Positions 10,902 to 17,332 of a DNA stretch of 64,000 nucleotides are shown piece by piece (the first letter of the stretch is position 1; the number at the start of each line of letters is the position of its first letter). The translations under genes and the position numbers were made by a program. Source of the DNA: CAVXGU01 sp963761615 (GTDB lineage: Bacteria; Acidobacteriota; Vicinamibacteria; Vicinamibacterales; CAVVIG01); assembly GCA_963761615.1 (NCBI GenBank), contig CAVXGU010000003.1, positions 434,001 through 498,000 of the forward strand, written 5' to 3'. The notes under the pieces are model-generated. The model made no database searches and had not been told where the DNA came from. It saw nothing but the letters and a program-made list of their open reading frames with translations.

Positions 10902-11543
10902 TCATGGCGGCGGCGAGAGGTGGCGGCCGGCCATCACCAGCAGTTCGGCGAGCGCCATGGCCGTCGCGCCCCAGATGTCGACGCCGGCGACGCGAAACGC
11001 GGGTGCGTCCACGAGATGGTCGCCGCGCTGGTAGCGCACGAGCACGAGGGAGTCGGGATCGGCCAGATCGGCGACCGGAACCTCAAGAATCCGGGCCACT
11101 TCTCCGCTGGCCGGCTCGAGGCGGGGCCGGACGGTGAGCGTCGCCACCACCGGGTGGAGGCGGAATCCGCTGACAACGATGTCGACTGGCGAGAGCGCGC
11201 CGAGGATTCGGACGCCGTCCCCGGCCAGTCCGACCTCTTCCTGTGCCTCGCGAAGGGCCGCCGCCTGGATCGTTTCGCCCGGATCCACGACGCCGCCGGG
11301 CAGCGACACCTGCCCGCCGTGCCGCCCGAGGGCATCGTCGCGAACCGTCAAGAGGACGCGCGGGCGGGCGTCGATCGGGTAGAAAAGCATGAGCGCGGCC
11401 GCGTCGCGCAGTGATCCGGGCGGGGCCAGGGGGCGCCGGTGTCGAGGGGCCATGAGCTGGTGCGCCCGGGCGCCCGGGAGCGGGGCCTCGAACGCCCGGC
11501 GGAGGTCGGCGAGAAAGTCGGGGAACGAATCGGACAACGGCAT
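10902..11543 (-). CDS. Nudix hydrolase, NudL/CoA-pyrophosphatase-like
   Basis: A 213-residue cytoplasmic Nudix protein. The Nudix box is intact (GGVVDPGETIQ, then REAQEEVGL), with the metal-binding glutamates. The upstream part VLLTVRDDALGRHGGQVSLPGG resembles the NudL/CoAse family, which hydrolyses coenzyme A to phosphopantetheine and 3',5'-ADP; the motif before the box (GQVSLPGG) is typical of these enzymes. The ATG at 11543 starts MPLSDSFPDFLADLRRAF, a usual NudL beginning; upstream codons in the same frame overlap the divergent peroxiredoxin gene and are not believed. Substrate is inferred from family only. Confidence 0.82.
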   Translation of the reverse strand: MPLSDSFPDFLADLRRAFEAPLPGARAHQLMAPRHRRPLAPPGSLRDAAALMLFYPIDARPRVLLTVRDDALGRHGGQVSLPGGVVDPGETIQAAALREAQEEVGLAGDGVRILGALSPVDIVVSGFRLHPVVATLTVRPRLEPASGEVARILEVPVADLADPDSLVLVRYQRGDHLVDAPAFRVAGVDIWGATAMALAELLVMAGRHLSPPP

Positions 11544-11600
11544 CGAGCCCGCGCGCGTCAAAAGAACCGAACGGCTTCCGTCATTCTGACACCGCCCTCC

Positions 11601-12203
11601 ATGATCTCGCGATCGTCCGTGCTGCGTGCGTCGCTCCAGGCCGTCGTCGTCGGCCTCTGGCGGGTCGTGCGTGGGCGCGATCGCGCGCCCCGTGTCATGC
11701 TGAGCTGCGGCGATCGGGCGCCGACGTTCCAGATGGTCGGGTCCGACGGCCGCGAATACCGGCTCGCCGATTTTTTGGATCGACGCCAAGCTGTTGTCCT
11801 TGCATGGTTTCCCAAGGCGTTTACAGGCGGTTGTACAGCGGAGTGCAAATCACTGGGTGCAAGTGGCGCCGAACTGGGTCAGTTCAACGTAAGATACGTG
11901 GCCGCGAGCGTGGACGCGCCTGCGGAGAACCGCCGGTTCGCCCGCGAGCTCGGCGTGAATTATCTGATGCTGAGCGATCCGGAGGGGACGGCGGCGAGGG
12001 CCTACGGGGTGCTCGGCGCCTCGGGCTTTGCATCCCGCTGGACGTTCTATATCGGCGCCGATGGCCGCATCCTCGACGTCGATCGCCACGTGAGGCCCGC
12101 GACGCACGGGTCCGACATCGCGGCGCGGCTGGCTGAACTGGGTGTCCCACGTCATGACTCTGCTCGACCGATTCCGAACCACAGCGCCCCACAAGCATCC
12201 TGA
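11601..12203 (+). CDS. peroxiredoxin (AhpC/TSA, PrxQ/Bcp-like)
   Basis: A thioredoxin-fold peroxidase of about 200 residues that reduces hydrogen peroxide and organic peroxides. The peroxidatic cysteine is Cys78 in GGCTAEC with a likely resolving Cys82, an atypical 2-Cys arrangement close to PrxQ but with three rather than four residues between. The segment RWTFYIGADGRI matches the usual C-terminal half of the fold. The ATG at 11601 gives a hydrophobic-basic N-terminal extension of about 32 residues; ATG 11697 (MLSCGDRAPTF) would give a compact enzyme, and neither has a good ribosome site. Its 3' end overlaps the DUF349 gene by about 50 nt, suggesting co-transcription. Confidence 0.8.
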   Translation: MISRSSVLRASLQAVVVGLWRVVRGRDRAPRVMLSCGDRAPTFQMVGSDGREYRLADFLDRRQAVVLAWFPKAFTGGCTAECKSLGASGAELGQFNVRYVAASVDAPAENRRFARELGVNYLMLSDPEGTAARAYGVLGASGFASRWTFYIGADGRILDVDRHVRPATHGSDIAARLAELGVPRHDSARPIPNHSAPQAS

Positions 12204-14649
12204 CGCGAGCGTCCGGCTCGCCTTCGTCGAGGAAGTGCCGCTCGACGAGCGGGATCTCCTCGCCGAGGTCGCCCGCGAGGACGAGGATCCGCGCGTCCGC
12301 CGCGCGGCGGTCGGCAAGCTGCTCGACCCGGCCGCACTCGCCGGGATCGCGCAGCAGGAGCGCGACGAGGCGGTGCGCGCCCTGGCGCTGGACATGCTGC
12401 GCGACATCGCGCTCGAGTCGTTCGAGGGGCTGGGCGAAGCCGAGAGTCTGGCGGCCGTCGATGCGCTCGCGGATCCGCGCACGCTGGCCCAGGTGGCCAA
12501 GGGCGGACTGCGCGAGAGCACGGCGCTCCGGGCGCTCGCCCGGCTCGACGACGCGCGCGCCCGCGGATCCGTGGCGCGGCACGCCGCGCTCGATCCCGTG
12601 CGACGGGCGGCGCTCGACGCGCTCGACGCGGTCGCCCATCGCGACGAGATCGTCGCGGTCGCGATGAACAGCGAGTTCCGCGATTCCGCCCTGGCGGCGC
12701 TCGAACGACTGAACGAGCGCGCGGATCTCGAACAGGTTGCCACGCGCGCCCAGAACAAGAGCGCGTCCAAGCGGGCCCGGATCATGCTGAATCAGATGGA
12801 CGAGGAAGCGGCGGCGGCCGAGGCCGCGCGCGTGGCGCTGGCCGAAGCCGACGCGATGGAGGCGGAGCGGGAGGCGGCGGGTGCCGCCGCGCAGGTGGCC
12901 GTCGAGACGCCGCCGGCCGAGGAGCCGGTGGCCGAGCCCGTCGAGGAGAGCGCACCGGCCGCACAGCCGGTCGACGAGATCGCGCCGGAGGCGATGGACG
13001 CCGACGCGGATGCCGCGCGCGCGGCGGCGGAAGCCGCCGAACAGGCGCGTGCCGAGGCCGATGCCGAGGCCGCCCGTCAGCGCGAGGCCGACGAAAAGGC
13101 GCAGCGGGAGAACCTGGCGCGGCTGCGGAGCCTGGCGGCCCGCGCAGACGCGCTGGCCGCGCGGCCGGATCTGACGCTCAAGGCCGTCGAGCGCGCGCTG
13201 CGCGACGTCCGGGCCGCCCTCGAGGCGATGCCGCCGCTGGCGACGAGAGCGGATCACGACGAGCTCAGCGCACGCCTCGCGGCCGCGCAGGCCGCCCTCT
13301 CGCCCAAGGCCCTCGAGCTCCGGGAAGCCGCCGAGTGGCGGCGGTGGGCGAACGCGGGGATCCAGGAGCAGCTCTGCGCGAGGATGGAGGCGCTCGCGAG
13401 CGTCGAGGAGCCGGAGGCCCTGGTGACCGCGATCCGGGACCTGCAGACGCAGTGGCGCGCGGCCGCCGATGTGCCGCGGGCCCAGGCGGACGCGCTCTGG
13501 CGTCGCTTCAAGACCGCCCACGACGCGCTGTGGCCGCGCTGCGAGGAGTGGCTCGCCGCCCAGACGGTCGTCCGCGCCGAGAACCTCGCCAGGAAAGTGG
13601 CGCTCTGCGAACGCGTCGAGGCGCTGGCGGATTCGACCAACTGGCTGCAGACCGCCGAGGAGATCAAGAAGCTCCAGAGCGAGTGGAAGACGGTCGGCGC
13701 GGCCTCGCGGGGCCAGGAAAAAGCGCTGTGGCAGCGCTTCCGCTCCGCGTGCGACCGGTTCTTCACGCGCCGGCACGAGGACCTGGTCCGGCGCAAGGCG
13801 ATGTGGGCCGAGAACCTGGCGAAGAAGGAAGCGCTGTGCACCCAGGCCGAGGCCCTCGCCGAGTCGACCGACTGGGAGGCCGCGGCCGCCGAGATCAAGC
13901 GGCTGCAGGTCGAGTGGAAGGCGATCGGGCCGGTCAAGAAGACCCGGTCCGAGGCGATCTGGCAGCGCTTCCGTGCGGCCTGCGACGCGTTCTTCACCCG
14001 CTATGCGCATCGCCACGATGCCGCCTCGGCCGATCGCGTCGCGGCGCGCGAGGCCATCTGCGTCGAGATCGAAGGCCTGGCCGCCGGCGACGCTGCGGAC
14101 CCGCCTGCCGATCTCGCGCAGATCGTGAGGGCGCTGCACGGGCGCTGGCACCAGGAGCTCGCCGCGCGTGGCGTGGACCGGGATCGCGCCGCCCGTCTCG
14201 ATCGGCGCTTCGCCGAGGCGATGTCGGCCGTTGTCGCGCGCTGGCCCTCGGCCTTTGCGGGGAGTCAGCTGGATCCGGACGCCAACCGGTCGCGCCTCGA
14301 ATCCCTCTGCACGCGCATCGAAGGACTGGCGGCCTCGACGAGCGCCCAGGAGTCCGCCGGGGACGAGGAGGTGTCCCCCGCGACGCGCCTCGCGGCGATG
14401 CTCAAGGAGGCGCTGGCGTCGAACACGATCGGCGGCAAGGTGGACGAGGGCGCGCGCTGGCGCGCGGCCGCCGAGGACGTGCGGCAGGCGCAGGCGGCCT
14501 GGGCGCGGGTGGGACCGGTTCCCGACGACGTCCGACGTCCCCTGGCGGAGCGGTTCGACCGGGCGTGCCGGTTCATCCTGGGCAAGGCGGGCGCGCCCGC
14601 CGGCGGACGCCAGGGCAGCCGGTCCGGCGGCGCGCGGGCCGGCCGCTAG
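12154..14649 (+). CDS. DUF349 repeat protein
   Basis: About 831 residues, cytoplasmic and mostly alpha-helical. The first 220 residues contain HEAT-like helical repeats (DPRVRRAAVGKLLDP). An Ala/Glu-rich acidic linker (about 220-330) follows, then at least three DUF349 repeats recognised by the recurrent pattern of a Trp-centred helix ending in LWQRFRxACDxFFxR (residues about 430-640). The family's molecular function is not established; distant members have been linked to stress and RNA-related roles, and I infer nothing further. ATG 12154 (MTLLDRFRTT) is preferred over GTG 12142, which lies in frame just upstream. It overlaps the peroxiredoxin gene out of frame. GC3 is very high, consistent with coding. 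Confidence 0.8.
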   Translation: MTLLDRFRTTAPHKHPDASVRLAFVEEVPLDERDLLAEVAREDEDPRVRRAAVGKLLDPAALAGIAQQERDEAVRALALDMLRDIALESFEGLGEAESLAAVDALADPRTLAQVAKGGLRESTALRALARLDDARARGSVARHAALDPVRRAALDALDAVAHRDEIVAVAMNSEFRDSALAALERLNERADLEQVATRAQNKSASKRARIMLNQMDEEAAAAEAARVALAEADAMEAEREAAGAAAQVAVETPPAEEPVAEPVEESAPAAQPVDEIAPEAMDADADAARAAAEAAEQARAEADAEAARQREADEKAQRENLARLRSLAARADALAARPDLTLKAVERALRDVRAALEAMPPLATRADHDELSARLAAAQAALSPKALELREAAEWRRWANAGIQEQLCARMEALASVEEPEALVTAIRDLQTQWRAAADVPRAQADALWRRFKTAHDALWPRCEEWLAAQTVVRAENLARKVALCERVEALADSTNWLQTAEEIKKLQSEWKTVGAASRGQEKALWQRFRSACDRFFTRRHEDLVRRKAMWAENLAKKEALCTQAEALAESTDWEAAAAEIKRLQVEWKAIGPVKKTRSEAIWQRFRAACDAFFTRYAHRHDAASADRVAAREAICVEIEGLAAGDAADPPADLAQIVRALHGRWHQELAARGVDRDRAARLDRRFAEAMSAVVARWPSAFAGSQLDPDANRSRLESLCTRIEGLAASTSAQESAGDEEVSPATRLAAMLKEALASNTIGGKVDEGARWRAAAEDVRQAQAAWARVGPVPDDVRRPLAERFDRACRFILGKAGAPAGGRQGSRSGGARAGR

Positions 14650-14691
14650 GGCGGGGCAGGGCCCGGGCACGGGGGCACGTCAGGAATAAAC

Positions 14692-14721
14692 TTGACACAT
14701 CATCTATTGATTGGTCATACT
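14692..14721 (+). promoter_or_regulatory. sigma-70-type promoter of marR, leaderless arrangement
   Basis: TTGACA (14692-14697) is followed after 18 nt by CATACT (14716-14721). The start codon GTG of the MarR gene is at 14729, only 7 nt after the hexamer and without any Shine-Dalgarno sequence, so the transcript probably begins at or next to the start codon. The 10-bp motif TGATTGGTCA (14708-14717) overlaps the -10. Confidence 0.7.
14708..14717. promoter_or_regulatory. candidate MarR operator, copy 1 (marR promoter)
   Basis: TGATTGGTCA sits in the marR spacer and overlaps the -10 hexamer. The identical 10-mer recurs at 15251-15260 upstream of yceI. Position over the -10 is where an autorepressor would bind. 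The motif has outer TGA/TCA symmetry only. Confidence 0.5.
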
Positions 14722-14728
14722 ACATGGC

Positions 14729-15208
14729 GTGAGTGACGTTCCGGGCCGGCTGCAACGTGAGCTCCGCCAGACGCGGCCGTTTTCTTCGACCGCCGAAGAA
14801 GCCGTCCTCGGCGTCATCCGGACGACCGACCTCTTCCGCCGGCTGGGCACCGCGGTGCTCGACCCGCACGGCATCACGCCCCAGCAGTACAACGTGCTGC
14901 GCATCCTGCGCGGTGCGGGTGCCGACGGGCTGCCGACGCTCGAGGTCGCCGATCGGATGCTCGAACAGACGCCCGGCGTCACGCGTCTGCTGGACCGGCT
15001 CGAGTTCAAGGGCCTGATCCGGCGCCAGCGCTGCCCGAAGGACCGACGCCGGCATCTGTGCTGGCTGACCGCGGAGGGCACGCGCCTGCTGGACGAGCTC
15101 GACGACCCCATCCGCGCCCACCTGGAGCGCTGCGTGAAGGGGCTGCCGGTGCGCGATCGCAAGGCGCTCATCGGACTGCTGGACCGGATTCGGGAGGCGC
15201 ACGAATAG
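14729..15208 (+). CDS. MarR-family transcriptional regulator
   Basis: A 159-residue winged-helix regulator. Helices flanking a MarR core are visible: QQYNVLRILRGAGADGLPTL (H2-H3), then TPGVTRLLDRLEFKGLIRR as recognition helix, and the wing with conserved KDRRRHLCWLTAEG (D-x-R pattern). MarR proteins are dimers that commonly repress their own gene and a neighbouring gene, responding to phenolics, oxidants or other ligands. The start is GTG 14729; translation in the same frame from TTG 14711 would include promoter sequence. The neighbouring yceI gene, 88 nt downstream, has the same promoter 10-mer and is the likely target. Confidence 0.88.
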   Translation: MSDVPGRLQRELRQTRPFSSTAEEAVLGVIRTTDLFRRLGTAVLDPHGITPQQYNVLRILRGAGADGLPTLEVADRMLEQTPGVTRLLDRLEFKGLIRRQRCPKDRRRHLCWLTAEGTRLLDELDDPIRAHLERCVKGLPVRDRKALIGLLDRIREAHE

Positions 15209-15250
15209 GCGAGGGCGGGATCCCGGCGCGCGAGGCGCGCGTCAAAAACA

Positions 15251-15260
15251 TGATTGGTCA
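15251..15260. promoter_or_regulatory. candidate MarR operator, copy 2 (yceI promoter)
   Basis: The same TGATTGGTCA found over the marR -10 occurs here 37 bp before the yceI ATG, followed by an AT-rich tract and the imperfect palindrome TCAGTAAGCTAACTGA (15269-15284). Recurrence in the only two promoters of this pair makes a shared regulator likely. Confidence 0.5.
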
Positions 15261-15296
15261 ATTATTGTTCAGTAAGCTAACTGAGGAGATCGCACC

Positions 15297-15857
15297 ATGG
15301 CAATGACGGCAACCCTGACGACCCCGGCTGCGGCCGGCACCTACACGATCGACCCGGCCCACAGTGAAGTCGAGTTCCGCGTCCGGCACCTGCTCACGCG
15401 GGCGGGCGGGCGTTTCGGGACCTTCGCGGGCAGGATCCAGTTCGACCCGGCCCGACCCGAGGCCTCCTCGGTGACGTTCACGATCGACGCCGCGAGCGTC
15501 GACACGAACGTGCCGGATCGCGACGCCCACCTGAAATCGCCGGATTTCTTCGACGTCGAGACGTATCCGACGATCACGTTCACGAGCGACCGCGTCGAAT
15601 CCTCCGGCGACGGCGCGCTCGTCGTCTCGGGCACGCTGACGCTGCACGGAGTGTCCAAGCGGATCGACGTGCCGGTCGCCTATCTGGGATCCCTGCGCGA
15701 TCCGTGGGGCAACGAGAAGGCGAGCTTCGAGGCGACGGCGAAGCTGAACCGGAAGGACTTCGGGATGGTGTGGAACAAGGCGCTCGACGCCGGCGGCGTC
15801 TTCCTCGGCGACGAGGTGACGATCACGATCAACGTGGAAGCCGGACGGGCGAGCTGA
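15297..15857 (+). CDS. YceI-like lipocalin-fold protein
   Basis: A 186-residue YceI-family protein (TT1927b type), which binds isoprenoid or other amphiphilic molecules in a beta barrel. Family marks are YTIDPAHSEVEFRVRHL at the N-terminus, SVDTNVPDRDAHLKSPDFFD, and the C-terminal LNRKDFGMVWNKALDAGG. There is no signal peptide, unlike E. coli YceI, so it is predicted cytoplasmic. GAGGAG at 15283-15288 sets the start at ATG 15297. The gene follows marR and shares its promoter motif; MarR-controlled YceI genes are common in soil bacteria. It converges with the FKBP gene, only 6 nt apart. Confidence 0.9.
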   Translation: MAMTATLTTPAAAGTYTIDPAHSEVEFRVRHLLTRAGGRFGTFAGRIQFDPARPEASSVTFTIDAASVDTNVPDRDAHLKSPDFFDVETYPTITFTSDRVESSGDGALVVSGTLTLHGVSKRIDVPVAYLGSLRDPWGNEKASFEATAKLNRKDFGMVWNKALDAGGVFLGDEVTITINVEAGRAS

Positions 15858-15863
15858 TCGGCG

Positions 15864-16646
15864 TCACTTCACGTCGAGCAGCTCGACGTCGAAGACCAGC
15901 ATGCCGTAGGGCGCCTGGCGTCCCTGATACGCGAGGTTCTCGGGGATCCAGAGGCGCATCTTCTCGCCGACCACCATCAGCTGCAGGCCCTCCGTCCAGC
16001 CGGGAATCACGCCGGCGAGCCCGAACGTCGCAGGCTCGCCGCGCGTGATCGAGCTGTCGAACAGCTTGCCGTCGGTCGTCCAGCCCGAGTAATCGACCGT
16101 CACCTGGCTGGACGACAGCGGATGCCGGCTCCCCGTGCCAGGGCGCAGGACCTTGTACGCGAGTCCCGACGCCGTCTTCTTCGCGTCGGTCGGCGGTCCG
16201 CTCACGTCGGCCGGGGCCGTGAGCGGCGACTCGGCGAACTTGAACAGCTCGACGTCGAACACGAGCATGCCTTTGGGCGCGCGCTGACCCTTGTAGGCCA
16301 GGTTCTCCGGAATCCACATCCGGCGCTTCTCGCCGACGACCATGAGCTGCACGCCCTCGCTCCAGCCGGGGATGACGCGATCGAGCGGGAACGTCGCCTT
16401 CTCGCCGCGCGTATACGAGCTGTCGAACATCTTGCCGTCGGTCGTCCAGCCGGTGTAGTGCACCGTGACGATGTCGGTCTTGCCCGGGTGGGCCGTGCCG
16501 GTCCCCGGGGTGATCACTTTCGTGTAGAGCCCCGACGGCGTCCGCTGCGCGTCCGGCGGCGGCGCCGCGACGTCGGACGGAGCGGCAATCTGTGCCGAGG
16601 CGACGGCGGCCACGAGGACGAAGGCGAGCGTGAAGAGCGTGCGCAT
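15864..16646 (-). CDS. exported peptidyl-prolyl isomerase with two FKBP domains
   Basis: A 260-residue protein with an N-terminal signal peptide (MRTLFTLAFVLVAAVASAQ) followed by two homologous FKBP domains, each with VHYTGWTTDGK/VDYSGWTTDGK, FDSS, VIPGW and the ending GMLVFDVEL. FKBPs catalyse cis-trans isomerisation of prolyl bonds and act as folding helpers, here in the periplasm. Tandem FKBP domains of near-equal length indicate internal duplication. The start ATG shares one base with the stop of the upstream LOG gene (TGATG), and no separate ribosome site exists, so translation is coupled. It is the last gene of a four-cistron minus-strand chain. Confidence 0.9.
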   Translation of the reverse strand: MRTLFTLAFVLVAAVASAQIAAPSDVAAPPPDAQRTPSGLYTKVITPGTGTAHPGKTDIVTVHYTGWTTDGKMFDSSYTRGEKATFPLDRVIPGWSEGVQLMVVGEKRRMWIPENLAYKGQRAPKGMLVFDVELFKFAESPLTAPADVSGPPTDAKKTASGLAYKVLRPGTGSRHPLSSSQVTVDYSGWTTDGKLFDSSITRGEPATFGLAGVIPGWTEGLQLMVVGEKMRLWIPENLAYQGRQAPYGMLVFDVELLDVK

Positions 16647-17200
16647 CACGAAATCGTGGCAGATTCCAGACGTTCCAGCAAGGGGGCCGCACGGTCTTCG
16701 ACGATGAGCCGGGTGCCGTGCCGGGGACGGACGAAGCCGTGCGCCTCGGCGTGGGCGAGGAAGCCGAGGAGCCCGTCGAAATAGCCGGACACGTTGAGCA
16801 GGCCACAGGGCTTCGCGTGCAGGCCGAGATGCGTCCAGGTCATCATCTCGAAGAGCTCGTCGAGCGTTCCCAGCCCGCCGGGCAGCGTCAGGAAGGCCCG
16901 GGATCGTTCGGCCATCAGCGCCTTCCGTTCGTGCATCGACGTCACCACGCACAGCTCCGACAGGCCGGCGTGGGCGATCTCCTCCGTGGCGAGGAAGTCC
17001 GGGATCACGCCGACGGCGCGGCCGCCGCCCGCCAGCACCGCGTCGGCCAGCGTTCCCATGAGGCCGACCCTGCCGCCGCCGTACACCAGCTCCATGCCCC
17101 TCATCGCCATCGTCCGGCCGAGCTCGCGGGCGGCGTCGGCGTACTCGGGCCGGGAGCCGGAGCCGGACCCGGCGAACACGCAGATCGACGGCCCGCTCAT
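16646..17200 (-). CDS. LOG family protein (cytokinin riboside 5'-monophosphate phosphoribohydrolase type)
   Basis: A 184-residue Rossmann-like protein. It has the N-terminal ICVFAGSGSGSRPEYADAA, the LVYGGGRVGLMGTLADAVL nucleotide region and the signature PGGLGTLDELFEMMTW (PGGxGTxxE). LOG proteins cleave nucleoside 5'-monophosphates to base and ribose 5-phosphate; many bacterial members act on AMP. The ATG at 17200 overlaps the stop of the small upstream ORF by 4 nt (ATGA) and its own stop overlaps the FKBP start. An upstream in-frame start at 17254 would lie within the small ORF and is disfavoured. Confidence 0.88.
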   Translation of the reverse strand: MSGPSICVFAGSGSGSRPEYADAARELGRTMAMRGMELVYGGGRVGLMGTLADAVLAGGGRAVGVIPDFLATEEIAHAGLSELCVVTSMHERKALMAERSRAFLTLPGGLGTLDELFEMMTWTHLGLHAKPCGLLNVSGYFDGLLGFLAHAEAHGFVRPRHGTRLIVEDRAAPLLERLESATIS

Positions 17201-17331
17201 CGCGTCACCGTACCCGCGCCCATCTCGTAATAGACGTTGCTCACCGACGGCCACGTGATGTCGACGAACCAGGAGCCGGACGCCCGCACCGGCGCGGCGA
17301 GGGCGATGAGGGGCGGAAGCAGCCGCTTCAC
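17197..17331 (-). CDS. small 44-residue ORF coupled on both sides
   Basis: This ORF starts with GTG at 17331, one nucleotide after the UPF0182 stop, and ends with TGA at 17197, overlapping the LOG start codon as ATGA. It begins VKRLLPPLIALAAPVRA, a short basic-then-hydrophobic stretch like a minimal signal or membrane-insertion sequence, followed by GSWFVDITWPSVSNVYYEMG. Forty of its 44 sense codons end in G or C, matching neighbouring genes and arguing that it is translated. I recognise no family. It may be a small membrane protein or a coupling peptide; no homologue search was possible. Confidence 0.6.
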   Translation of the reverse strand: MKRLLPPLIALAAPVRASGSWFVDITWPSVSNVYYEMGAGTVTR

Positions 17332-17332
17332 G

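Noticed and set aside
11884..14670. 928-residue minus-strand ORF
   Set aside because: Antisense of the DUF349 gene and peroxiredoxin; low-complexity Arg/Ala/Gly translation.
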